Part shown: positions 1 through 7,597 of the stretch, one piece after another | Layout of the letters: each line of letters begins with the position of its first letter | Position numbering within the stretch: the first letter of the stretch is position 1 | Assembly: GCA_050944415.1 (NCBI GenBank) | Contig: JBMNRA010000004.1 | Coordinates: 3,829-67,828, forward strand | Direction of reading: 5' to 3' | From: Ruminococcus_G sp050944415 | Lineage (GTDB): Bacteria; Bacillota; Clostridia; Lachnospirales; Lachnospiraceae | DNA length: 64,000 nucleotides | Notes under the pieces: model-generated | The model's database searches: none | What the model was told of the DNA's origin: nothing | What the model saw: the letters and a program-made list of their open reading frames with translations, nothing else | Translations under genes and position numbers: made by a program

Positions 1-454
1 CCGATGCCACTTTTCGTACCAGATCTGTTCCGAAAATCGCAACGACAAAAATAAATATACCGATCAGAAAAGTGCACAGCAGATAGGGCAGTCCTGTCAG
101 GGCGCTTAATGTGGATCCCCCTGTGGCAAAAGCCACAGCCGGGGCCACACACATAACACAGATATACAGTATTTCAAACAGATTGGAAAAGACGGGGGCA
201 AATCTTCCATAAAAAGCATTATTGTAGGATCTGTAATCATATACTTCGTGCTTCCTGGCAAATCGCAGACTGTAGGCAAAAAAAACAGCATTATAAAGCA
301 TGGCGGCCGCGGGCATAATCAGACACCATATGCCATACCGTACAAAATAACTGTAAATCTGAGCGCCGGAAGCAAATCCGCCTCCAAAATGGGTGGTAAA
401 CCATACGAATGACACTCCCAGGATAATCGCAGTCGTTCTATTTTTCTTCTTCAT
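1..454 (-). CDS. YkvI-like polytopic membrane protein (3' end outside window)
   Basis: Reads leftward from an ATG at 454 and runs off the window edge, so only about 151 N-terminal residues are visible. They begin with a short basic stretch and then hydrophobic segments; a glycine-rich motif, HFGGGFASGAQI, lies near residue 25 in the first membrane helix. That motif and the helix pattern fit the YkvI family, which belongs to the broad APC/LeuT-like transporter group; no substrate is established. The start overlaps the last 17 bases of the upstream dehydrogenase gene, so the two are probably translationally coupled. The family call is from motif recognition only. Confidence 0.7.
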   Translation of the reverse strand, partial: MKKKNRTTAIILGVSFVWFTTHFGGGFASGAQIYSYFVRYGIWCLIMPAAAMLYNAVFFAYSLRFARKHEVYDYRSYNNAFYGRFAPVFSNLFEILYICVMCVAPAVAFATGGSTLSALTGLPYLLCTFLIGIFIFVVAIFGTDLVRKVAS

Positions 455-1547
455 CTTTTCTCACCCGTTCCTTCAGTCTGGTCATTGCATCTGTCAGCAT
501 TTCCTTCGTTACTCTGTAAGGATAATGTGCCACGTCTGACATATCCGGAATCCGTTCCACACACTCTTCCCACTGTTTCTGTGTAATCTCAATTTCCTCC
601 AGGGAGACCGGCAGTGAAACCGCCTTGTTCAGCCTGTATATTTTTTCGAATTCTTCATACTGCTGATCCGCCAGAAGCGCCAGCAGTATACCGAAGCCGA
701 CCACTTCACCATGCAGATGATTTTCTTCAATCACCGGATAAGAGGTCATTGCGTAAAAGATAGCGTGGGCCAGACCGCTGTTATAATCCGGCGTATAGTC
801 CTTTGTCAGAAAAATAGACGCGATTCCCGTAGTCACAATAATGGCAAGAACAACCTGTTCCACATCATAAGTACACCGTCCGTCTTTATGATCCCGCAGG
901 GCTTTCGAGCCGTACTGAATCAGAGGGTCTCTGCACATACGGCTGATATCCACTCCCAGGGCCGTAAAATGTTCCAGCTGCTCATCCCTGGATGAAATGG
1001 TGGCCTCATAGTATTTGGCATAGGTGTCCCCGATACCGGCCCACATATACTGGCTGGGAGCCTTGGCAATGATTTCCGTATCGATAAAAGAATGCATAAC
1101 CGGTCTTACGAAAAAGTGAGGCTTTAAAAATGTACCGTCCTCTCTGTACATAATGGAAACTGACGTACAGGCGGAACAGTTGGAAGCAATGGTAGGAAAA
1201 GCGAAGACAGGCTTGTCATCAGTAATGCACAGACATTTTACCGTGTCCAGAGCTTTTCCTCCTCCTACCCCAAATACCATATCCGCTTCCTGATATAGAG
1301 GCAGGGCTCTTAATTTTTCTACCGTTTCATACGTACAGTTTTCTCCGTAGATTTTCTTTCCTATAATAGCAAGCCCGGTCTTTTCCACGTAACGGCTGAT
1401 CTTGTCAAAAGCGGCAGCCAGGGCTTTTTCCCCTCCGATGACCAGAACTTTTTTCCCGTAAGATTCACATACGGGACCGATATTTTCATAAATCTTATCG
1501 CCGATAGAATAATTTGGCAGATGAACTTCATAATTTTCCAGTTTCAT
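438..1547 (-). CDS. Glycerol-dehydrogenase-like iron/zinc alcohol dehydrogenase
   Basis: A 369-residue protein of the usual GldA length. The NAD-binding motif GVGGGKALDTVK lies near residue 95. The metal ligands of the family are visible as the Asp of GIGDTYAKYYE (about 172), the His of LAHAIF (about 255) and the His of HLHGE (about 275). It should oxidise or reduce a small polyol or alcohol with NAD; glycerol itself is not proven, because several GldA relatives use other substrates. An in-frame start 16 codons upstream exists, but ATG 1547 has GAAGGAG nine bases before it. A TTGACT/TAAAGT promoter lies just upstream. It stops with TAG inside the start region of the YkvI-like gene. Confidence 0.85.
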   Translation of the reverse strand: MKLENYEVHLPNYSIGDKIYENIGPVCESYGKKVLVIGGEKALAAAFDKISRYVEKTGLAIIGKKIYGENCTYETVEKLRALPLYQEADMVFGVGGGKALDTVKCLCITDDKPVFAFPTIASNCSACTSVSIMYREDGTFLKPHFFVRPVMHSFIDTEIIAKAPSQYMWAGIGDTYAKYYEATISSRDEQLEHFTALGVDISRMCRDPLIQYGSKALRDHKDGRCTYDVEQVVLAIIVTTGIASIFLTKDYTPDYNSGLAHAIFYAMTSYPVIEENHLHGEVVGFGILLALLADQQYEEFEKIYRLNKAVSLPVSLEEIEITQKQWEECVERIPDMSDVAHYPYRVTKEMLTDAMTRLKERVRKDEEEK

Positions 1548-1608
1548 ATTCTGTTTCTCCTTCCCAAAACCCGGTCTGCAGATAATTTTATACACAAAAA
1601 CCCTTGAT

Positions 1609-1637
1609 ACTTTATCATTTTAGAACATAAAAGTCAA
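1609..1637 (-). promoter_or_regulatory. Promoter for the GldA-like/YkvI-like pair
   Basis: On the minus strand, TTGACT (1632-1637) and TAAAGT (1609-1614) are separated by 17 bases. The position is about 60 bases upstream of the GldA-like start codon. The -35 box sits at the left edge of the diguanylate cyclase remnant. Confidence 0.5.
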
Positions 1638-2418
1638 TCTGTATCGATTGCTATCTTCTGGCCAACTATCTGTGCCGCCGAAAATATACTGTACAGAAAA
1701 CCATACTGCTGCTGACAGGCGTCTCTGTTATTTTTTTTGCATTCTGTGTTTTTTTCTCCAGCATACTGGGATTTTACGGAAATGGAGCAATTATGGCCGC
1801 CGGTCTGCTGTTTATTTTCCCTCTCAAATTAATCTATGACGAATCGTATATGCAGCTTTTTAATGTCATGTGCACAACCTGGCTTTATACAATGGGCGTA
1901 TTTTCCATCACCCGCCAGATTGTCTCTCTGTTTTTCGTTCAAAGGCCGATCGGGTTGAGTATAACGCGCTTCACGACACCCTGACCGGTCTTGGGAATCG
2001 CACCTGTCTGATGCGGGATCTTGAAAATCTTATCAGAGAAGAACGTACTTTCTCCGTTCTTTTTATGGATCTGGACCGTTTTAAACAGATTAATGATGAA
2101 TACGGTCACATGACCGGCGACCGGTATCTGAAGCATTTCGCGGGAATCATTAAAGAAATGTTCCATGAAAAAGGACGGGCATACCGTTTCGGAGGTGATG
2201 AATTTATCGTTTTATACATCGGCACTGTACCTGAATCTCTGATGGTTTTGCTGAAAGAATGCCAAGAATGGGAACAGGGAGCTCCCTGCCCCTTTAATCA
2301 GGTAAGCGCCGGTGTGCTTCTGTGCCGGCCGCCCCATGAAGGAATGGAACAGATCCTTCATAAGGTGGATCAGCTGATGTATCAGAACAAGCTGAAACGG
2401 CAGCAACAGCATTCTTAG
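1631..2418 (+). pseudogene. Decayed GGDEF (diguanylate cyclase) gene, frameshifted and 5'-truncated
   Basis: Two overlapping frames together encode one protein. From about 1631 one frame gives three or so hydrophobic helices, including ILLLTGVSVIFFAFCVFF and AAGLLFIFPLKLIY, with no start codon before an upstream TAA at 1628-1630. Near 1940 the coding sense moves to the neighbouring frame (consistent with loss of one base), which continues as a GGDEF domain with ALHDTLTGLGNR, FMDLDRFKQIND and the active-site motif RFGGDEF, stopping at 2418. An intact relative would be a membrane-anchored enzyme making cyclic di-GMP. Both the missing start and the frameshift argue that it is inactive, although the GGDEF half alone could be translated from a start near 1870. 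Confidence 0.75.
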
Positions 2419-2424
2419 TTTTCC

Positions 2425-2455
2425 GGAAAGGGTTGCTGCCCTTCCTGTTTTGTCT
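2425..2455 (+). terminator. Hairpin terminator after the GGDEF remnant
   Basis: GGAAAGGG (2425-2432) pairs with CCCTTCC (2439-2445) and is followed on the plus strand by TGTTTTG. It lies between two convergent genes. Confidence 0.55.
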
Positions 2456-2457
2456 GT

Positions 2458-3492
2458 TTATTCATTTAGCAGCTCAGATTCCAGGTCCTGCAGCATTACA
2501 TCCAGCGCGGTTACACCGCCCTCTGCCGTATACCACACTGCCGGATGCGCGAGATAAATCACATTGCCGTTCTGATACGCGTCCGTACTCATCACAAGTT
2601 CATTTTCCATTATATCCTGTGCCAGCTGCGCTCCATCCGTACCAATCGCCGCGTCTCTGTCCATGATAAATATGTAGTCGGGATTTTTTTCCACGATGAA
2701 TTCAAACGATGCTTCATTTCCGTGCGTCGCTGTATCGATATCAGAATCAACTCCAATATTTTCAAATCCGATTTCATTTCCGATAATCGAGCATCGGCCG
2801 TCATTTCCCAATACATTAAAACTTCCGCTGGTGCACATGCCTACGATAGCCGTCTTTCCTTCCGCAAATTCAGCCAGCGCGTCAATGCGGGCAGCAAAAT
2901 CTGTCATCAGAGCATCTACTTCTTCTTCCAGGCCGAAAATAGACGCGATGGTATTGGCATTATTACGCACGCTTTCTACCAGGCCGGCCTGCGTATCTGT
3001 AGCCAGATATACCACCGGCGCTATTTCATTCAGTTCATCATATGCTGAAGAAAGGCGGCCTCCGATAAATATAATATCCGGCTCACACTCCATCACCGCT
3101 TCCATATCCGCTTCTTTGATGGTCCCCAGATTTATAATATTGTCATCCGTTACGTATTCCTGCAGATACTCAAGAGACGTAGACGCTGAACCTACCACCC
3201 GATCTCCTACTCCGAGATTGTCCAGAATATCCAGACACGCCATATCAAGAATCGCTATACGTTCCGGATCGTAGGGCACGTCCGTATCTGTCATCTCTCC
3301 CTCCGCATTCAGGCTCTGAATTGTAACGGTCTCCGGTGTTTCTTCTGTTTCTGATTCTGCATCCGCGTCAGCCACCGTCTCTTCCGCTGACGTTTCTGCA
3401 GTATCCGCGCTTCTGTCATTGCTGCCGCCGCATGCGGTAAAGGAGAAAACTGCTGCTCCCAGTACAAGTAACATTGCTAAATTTTTTTTCAT
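2458..3492 (-). CDS. Siderophore ABC transporter substrate-binding lipoprotein (YclQ-like)
   Basis: A 344-residue lipoprotein: signal peptide with lipobox ending at Cys21 (SFTAC), an acidic Ser/Glu/Asp linker to about residue 55, then a FepB/TroA-type ligand-binding domain. The domain shows the usual LDMACLDILDNLG, PDIIFIGGR and ending AEGGVTALDVML elements. It should capture a ferric siderophore outside the membrane and deliver it to the two permeases. ATG 3492 is chosen because GGAGG lies five bases upstream and gives a clean signal peptide; an upstream in-frame start at 3510 is less likely. It is last in a four-gene set whose order (permease, permease, ATPase, binding protein) is that of Bacillus yclNOPQ. 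The exact ligand cannot be read from sequence. Confidence 0.88.
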   Translation of the reverse strand: MKKNLAMLLVLGAAVFSFTACGGSNDRSADTAETSAEETVADADAESETEETPETVTIQSLNAEGEMTDTDVPYDPERIAILDMACLDILDNLGVGDRVVGSASTSLEYLQEYVTDDNIINLGTIKEADMEAVMECEPDIIFIGGRLSSAYDELNEIAPVVYLATDTQAGLVESVRNNANTIASIFGLEEEVDALMTDFAARIDALAEFAEGKTAIVGMCTSGSFNVLGNDGRCSIIGNEIGFENIGVDSDIDTATHGNEASFEFIVEKNPDYIFIMDRDAAIGTDGAQLAQDIMENELVMSTDAYQNGNVIYLAHPAVWYTAEGGVTALDVMLQDLESELLNE

Positions 3493-3506
3493 AAATACCT
3501 CCATAA

Positions 3507-4259
3507 TCAATAATAAATAGACAGTGGTTTTCCTTTCACTTCCTGAATCTCAAAATCCACATGATAAATATCATACAGATTCTGTTTTGTCATTACTTCT
3601 TTTACCGTTCCGAATTTCGCGATCTTTCCGTCCACAAACGCGCAGATATAGTCCGAATAAAATGCCGCGTAATTAATTTCATGCAGCACCAGTACGACGG
3701 TTTTTCCCAGTTCGTCACATAATCTGCGGACAGTTTTCATCATATTGGTGGCGTGGTAGATATCCAGATTGTTTGTAGGTTCATCCAGAAGCACATACTC
3801 CGTATCCTGCGCGATGACCATTGCAATATATGCCCGCTGTCTCTGTCCTCCTGACAGCTCATCAATAAAACGATTCTCAAATTCATTCATTTCCATATAC
3901 GTGATCGCCTGATCAATCAGCTTTTCATCTTCCGGCGTAAGCCTGCCTCCTGAATAGGGAAACCGCCCAAACGCCACAAGCTCGCGTACCGTCAGTTTCA
4001 TCTGAATATTATTGGTCTGCGTCAGAATGGCAAGCCGCTTTGCCAGCTCTTTGCTTTTCCATTTCGAGACATCCTTCCCTTCAAAATCGACCAGGCCCTC
4101 ATCCTGGGCAATCAGCCGGGATATGATTCCCATAACTGTTGATTTTCCCGCACCATTGGGACCAATCATTGATAGAACCTTGCCTCTCGGTATTTCAAAA
4201 GAAACCTCGTCCACGACTGCTTTTCCATCATATTTTTTTGTCAGTTTTTCTATAAGCAT
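3507..4259 (-). CDS. Siderophore ABC transporter ATP-binding protein (YclP-like)
   Basis: A 250-residue FecE-type ATPase. Walker A GPNGAGKS is at residues 33-40, the signature LSGGQRQRAYIAM near 136 and Walker B with VLLDEPTNNLD near 158, followed by the switch histidine in VLVLHEINYA. It powers import by the two permeases of this operon. A longer frame begins at 4367, but the first 36 codons overlap the permease gene and look unlike the family; ATG 4259 follows an AGAGGG site and lies four bases after the permease stop codon, so translation is likely coupled. Confidence 0.9.
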   Translation of the reverse strand: MLIEKLTKKYDGKAVVDEVSFEIPRGKVLSMIGPNGAGKSTVMGIISRLIAQDEGLVDFEGKDVSKWKSKELAKRLAILTQTNNIQMKLTVRELVAFGRFPYSGGRLTPEDEKLIDQAITYMEMNEFENRFIDELSGGQRQRAYIAMVIAQDTEYVLLDEPTNNLDIYHATNMMKTVRRLCDELGKTVVLVLHEINYAAFYSDYICAFVDGKIAKFGTVKEVMTKQNLYDIYHVDFEIQEVKGKPLSIYY

Positions 4260-4263
4260 ACTT

Positions 4264-5241
4264 TTATACCCTCTTATTCGCCAACAGGAGATACAGAAAA
4301 TAAATACCTCCTCCAACCGTAATAAATACACTGACCGGTATGGCATAGGAAAATACCTGTTCCACAAGCAGCTGACCTGCCGTCAGAACGATCATTCCAA
4401 AAAGCGTTGATCCCAGAATCAGCTGGCCGTGCCTGTAGGTCTTCAGCAGCTGCCTGGACAGATTTGCAACGATCAGGCCCAAAAAAGATATGGGACCTAC
4501 CATCGCGGTAGCCACCGCAATGCAGAGCGTCACCCCCAGCAGCAGCCGCCGGATACAGTTGTCATAGTCCACCCCCAGATTGATTGCCTGCTCCTTTCCC
4601 AGCGTTATAACATCCAGAATCGCCAGATCTTTTCTCAGCACAAAGATTACCGCTGCCAGCACAATAACGGAAAACAGAATAATCTCTGTATTGATATTGC
4701 TGAAGCTGGCAACCAGCGTACTCAGCAGATTGTCATATTCATTCGGATCCATGACTCTCGTCAGCGTTGTCTGAATACTGGAAAAGAGCGAAGTAAGTAC
4801 CGTGCCGATCAGCAGCACATACAGTACGTTGTGCTTTGTCTTTTTAAACAGATAGCTGTAAATGACCGTTGCGATCCCTCCCATCAATATCAGGTCCGCC
4901 GCGAACGCCGCATTTGCATTGCGGGCCAGTATACTTCCTGTTCCTGCCGCGAATATGACTGCCGTATGAATCAACGTATAAAGAGAATTCATTCCCAAAA
5001 GGCATGGCGTTACGATTCTGTTGTTGATAATCGACTGGAAAACCAGGGATGCTCCTCCTATGGCAAATGCCGTAATCATCATAACAATCAGTTTGGGAGT
5101 TCTGATTTTCATTGCGTAAGCAAACAGTTTTTCATTTTCGAATTTTACATCCACCAGCATATAGACCGCAGCCGCGCAGACCGCGAGAAGTACCATAATC
5201 CAAAGTTTTCCCCTGTTGAGCCGGCTGGTAGCTGTCCTCAT
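4264..5241 (-). CDS. Siderophore ABC transporter permease (YclO-like)
   Basis: A 325-residue FecCD-family permease with about nine hydrophobic helices. The family motif RTPKL is near the N-terminus, GASLVFQSIINN follows the second helix, and VGPISFLGLIVANLSRQ marks the ATPase-contact region. The start is fixed by an ATGA overlap (5238-5241) with the upstream permease stop codon and by a GGGAGG site nine bases before; the extra N-terminal codons up to 5310 overlap the neighbour and are not credible. It pairs with the preceding permease to form the membrane channel. Confidence 0.88.
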   Translation of the reverse strand: MRTATSRLNRGKLWIMVLLAVCAAAVYMLVDVKFENEKLFAYAMKIRTPKLIVMMITAFAIGGASLVFQSIINNRIVTPCLLGMNSLYTLIHTAVIFAAGTGSILARNANAAFAADLILMGGIATVIYSYLFKKTKHNVLYVLLIGTVLTSLFSSIQTTLTRVMDPNEYDNLLSTLVASFSNINTEIILFSVIVLAAVIFVLRKDLAILDVITLGKEQAINLGVDYDNCIRRLLLGVTLCIAVATAMVGPISFLGLIVANLSRQLLKTYRHGQLILGSTLFGMIVLTAGQLLVEQVFSYAIPVSVFITVGGGIYFLYLLLANKRV

Positions 5242-6290
5242 AATTTTTCGCCTCCCTCCGGGTCCATGATCACTTTTACAGGAATATTTTTTTCCGGTTT
5301 TCTGATGCATACCGCTTTTCTTCCATGCTGCAGTCTGTAAATCAGAAGCGCAATAAAAATGATGCTTCCCAGTATTCCCACAATCAGCTCAATAGGCAGT
5401 TCATAAGGCATGATAACCACCCTCCCGATCATATCGCACGCAAGAACGAAAATCGCTCCGAACAGCGCCGTGTCCAGAATCGTTCCCCTGATTCTGTCCC
5501 CTTTGAACATTGCCACTACGTTCGGCACAATCAGTCCGATATAAGAAATCGATCCTACAACCACGACTACGGATGCCGTAATCATTGCGGCAATCGTAAG
5601 TCCCATAATCAGAACCACGTTATAGGGAACTCCCAGATTTTTTGAAAACTCCTTTCCCATGCCGACAATATTAAAATGATTTGCGAAAACAAAAGCCAGA
5701 ATCACAAGCGGCACCACAAGCCATACAATTTCATATCTGCCTTTTATAACCAGCGAAAAATGCCCTACCAGCCAGGTCGACAACGCCTGTGTCATCTCAT
5801 ATTTATAAGCCAGATAATTGGTTACCCCGCTGATCACATTACCAAACATGATTCCTACCAGCGGAACCATAACCACATCTTTGAATTTGATTCTCTGAAT
5901 AAACCAAACAAACAGCCATGTTCCCAGAATAGCCATGACAAAGGCGAAAAAGGCCCTTCCCCACAGACTGGAACCCGGCATGAACAGAAGCGCCAGCAAA
6001 ATGCCGAACTGCGCCGATGAAATCGTCGCTCCTGTTGTGGGCGAAACAAATTTATTCATGCATAGCTGCTGCATGATCAGACCGGCTATACTCATTCCCA
6101 CGCCGGTGCAGAGAATGGCAAGAAGTCTGGGAAGACGTGAAAGAATAAAAATTTCCCATTGTCCGGAATGGACATCCAAAAGTGACGGAATATCGATATC
6201 AATTACTCCCACAAACAATGACGCCACAGCCAGAATGATCAGTACAGCCGCCAGAATCAGTGTCAGTCCGTTTCCTCTGATAGTCCTGAT
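5238..6290 (-). CDS. Siderophore ABC transporter permease (YclN-like), start codon not canonical
   Basis: FecCD-family permease, first gene of the yclNOPQ-like set. Visible motifs are SRLPRLLAILCTGVGMSIAG, the TTGATIS region and VVGSISYIGLIVPNVVAMF. The first usable GTG is at 6227, but starting there would remove most of the first membrane helix. Twenty-one codons further upstream the in-frame codon at 6290-6288 is ATC, placed seven bases after a perfect AAAGGAGG, and the intervening codons encode a basic start plus a hydrophobic helix (IRTIRGNGLTLILAAVLIIL). I place the start at this ATC tentatively. Either a rare initiation codon or an ATG-to-ATC mutation would explain it. Confidence 0.8.
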   Translation of the reverse strand: MRTIRGNGLTLILAAVLIILAVASLFVGVIDIDIPSLLDVHSGQWEIFILSRLPRLLAILCTGVGMSIAGLIMQQLCMNKFVSPTTGATISSAQFGILLALLFMPGSSLWGRAFFAFVMAILGTWLFVWFIQRIKFKDVVMVPLVGIMFGNVISGVTNYLAYKYEMTQALSTWLVGHFSLVIKGRYEIVWLVVPLVILAFVFANHFNIVGMGKEFSKNLGVPYNVVLIMGLTIAAMITASVVVVVGSISYIGLIVPNVVAMFKGDRIRGTILDTALFGAIFVLACDMIGRVVIMPYELPIELIVGILGSIIFIALLIYRLQHGRKAVCIRKPEKNIPVKVIMDPEGGEKL

Positions 6291-6322
6291 AGTGTTTCCT
6301 CCTTTCTGTAATTTTTTCAGTT

Positions 6323-6363
6323 AAAAAAAAGCCGGACATACATCTATTTGGAGTATGTCTGGC
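6323..6363 (-). terminator. Intrinsic terminator inside the leader of the siderophore operon
   Basis: On the minus strand an 11-base stem GCCAGACATAC/GTATGTCCGGC (6363-6353 and 6341-6331, one G-T pair) is followed by eight T. It lies between the promoter at 6405-6434 and the first permease gene, so it would stop transcripts about 75 bases long before the coding region unless bypassed. The sequence CTGGC at 6382-6378 could pair with GCCAG of the 5' arm, giving a short possible antiterminator. Confidence 0.7.
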
Positions 6364-6381
6364 TTTACGTCACGCGCGCCA

Positions 6382-6397
6382 GTTAGCTACCACTAAC
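6382..6397 (-). promoter_or_regulatory. Palindrome GTTAG-N6-CTAAC, putative iron-repressor operator
   Basis: A perfect five-base inverted repeat spaced by six bases, lying about eight bases downstream of the -10 box and therefore over the expected transcription start. Half-sites of the TTAG/CTAA type are typical for DtxR/IdeR-family repressors; the link to iron is an inference from the adjacent siderophore importer. Confidence 0.45.
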
Positions 6398-6404
6398 GAA
6401 ACTC

Positions 6405-6434
6405 AGTATACCATGTACAAATAAACAAAGGCAA
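6405..6434 (-). promoter_or_regulatory. Promoter of the siderophore importer operon
   Basis: On the minus strand TTGCCT (6429-6434) and TATACT (6405-6410) are 18 bases apart. The predicted start falls near 6398, upstream of the palindrome and leader terminator. Confidence 0.6.
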
Positions 6435-6516
6435 GCGCTTTTTCGTTCTGTAATTGCGAAAAAATATCATTATTATGTTTTCGCTTTAAACCGTTAAACT
6501 TTAAAGTCATAAAGTG

Positions 6517-6545
6517 TTGACTTTTTACAGGATATGAATTAGAAT
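6517..6545 (+). promoter_or_regulatory. Promoter of aroF-tyrA-aroA
   Basis: TTGACT (6517-6522), a 17-base spacer, then TAGAAT (6540-6545), about 30 bases before the aroF start. No T-box or leader peptide is visible in the short leader. Confidence 0.65.
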
Positions 6546-6582
6546 TAAAACTGTCGATTTTGTAAAAAATGAGGTAATGACC

Positions 6583-7596
6583 ATGATTATTGTAATGAAG
6601 CCCGGCGCTCCCCAAAGCGCCGTTGACAATGTAAAACAGCTGATTTTGAGCAAAGGCCTGGAAGCTCATCTTTCTCAGGGTAAAGAAGTCACCATTATCG
6701 GTGTGGTAGGTAATAAAAATCTCCTCTCCAACGAAAATATTGAGCTGATGTCCTACGTGGACAAAATTGTGCCTGTAACAGAAAGCTATAAACTGACAAA
6801 CAAAAAATTCCATCCGGAACCCTCGCGTATCCGAGTGGGCGATGTGGAGATCGGTCCTGATACTCTTACCGTCATGGCCGGTCCCTGTGCCGTGGAAAAT
6901 GAGGAACAGCTGATGACTATCGCCCGTGAGGTGAAAAAAGCCGGGGCCCAGTTTGTCCGCGGCGGCGCATATAAACCCAGAACTTCCCCCTACTCCTTTC
7001 AGGGACTGGAAGAAGAAGGACTGCGTTATATGAAAGAAGCCGGAAAAGAATTCGGCCTGAAAACCATCTGTGAGGTTATCAGCGCCGACGCCATCAATGC
7101 TGCTGTTAAATACGTGGATATGATTCAGATCGGCGCCCGGAATATGCAGAACTTTCAGCTGCTTCGGGAAGCGGGACAGTCAGGTCTGCCCGTTCTGCTA
7201 AAACGGGGACTTGCCGCTACCATCGACGAATGGCTCAATGCAGCGGAATATATTATATCAGCCGGAAACCCCAATGTGGTTCTCTGCGAAAGAGGAATCC
7301 GTACCTTTGAAACTTCTACCAGAAACACGCTGGACTTAAGCGCGGTTCCCGTAATTAAAGAAAAGTCTCATCTTCCCATTATTGTGGATCCCAGCCATGC
7401 TACCGGCGTTTACTCCTATGTAAGTCCTCTGGCAAAGGCTGCCGTAGCCTGCGGCGCCGACGGACTTATGATTGAAGTACACAATGATCCTGCCCATGCT
7501 CTCTCTGACGGCCCTCAGTCCTTAACTTTTGAAAACTTTGACAAACTGATGGCCGAACTCCAGGGATATATTAAACTCGCAGAAAGGAAGCTGTAA
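6583..7596 (+). CDS. aroF: 3-deoxy-7-phosphoheptulonate (DAHP) synthase, AroF type Ib
   Basis: Condenses phosphoenolpyruvate and erythrose 4-phosphate, the first step of aromatic amino acid synthesis. The 337-residue protein has an N-terminal ferredoxin-like regulatory domain (about 1-70, starting MIIVMKPGAP) and a TIM-barrel catalytic domain with AGPCAVE, GGAYKPRTSPYSFQG, QIGARNMQNF, LLKRG, LCERGIRTFE and VDPSHATG, matching the Thermotoga-type enzyme. In this class the N-terminal domain mediates inhibition by tyrosine or phenylalanine. ATG 6583 is preferred to ATG 6577 because GAGG is eight bases from the former but only two from the latter. tyrA follows one base after the stop codon. Confidence 0.95.
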   Translation: MIIVMKPGAPQSAVDNVKQLILSKGLEAHLSQGKEVTIIGVVGNKNLLSNENIELMSYVDKIVPVTESYKLTNKKFHPEPSRIRVGDVEIGPDTLTVMAGPCAVENEEQLMTIAREVKKAGAQFVRGGAYKPRTSPYSFQGLEEEGLRYMKEAGKEFGLKTICEVISADAINAAVKYVDMIQIGARNMQNFQLLREAGQSGLPVLLKRGLAATIDEWLNAAEYIISAGNPNVVLCERGIRTFETSTRNTLDLSAVPVIKEKSHLPIIVDPSHATGVYSYVSPLAKAAVACGADGLMIEVHNDPAHALSDGPQSLTFENFDKLMAELQGYIKLAERKL

Positions 7597-7597
7597 A

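Noticed and set aside
1648..1839. A small TTG-start frame upstream of the GGDEF domain
   Set aside because: The neighbouring frame in the same interval encodes membrane helices that fit the GGDEF protein; this one does not.
4429..5340. A 303-codon open frame on the plus strand
   Set aside because: It lies opposite the YclO-like permease. Its translation is rich in Gln, His, Arg and Asn with no domain, and it has no ribosome binding site.
6420..6582. T-box or leader-peptide attenuator before aroF
   Set aside because: No T-box sequence, terminator or run of aromatic codons is present; the promoter lies about 40 bases from the gene.
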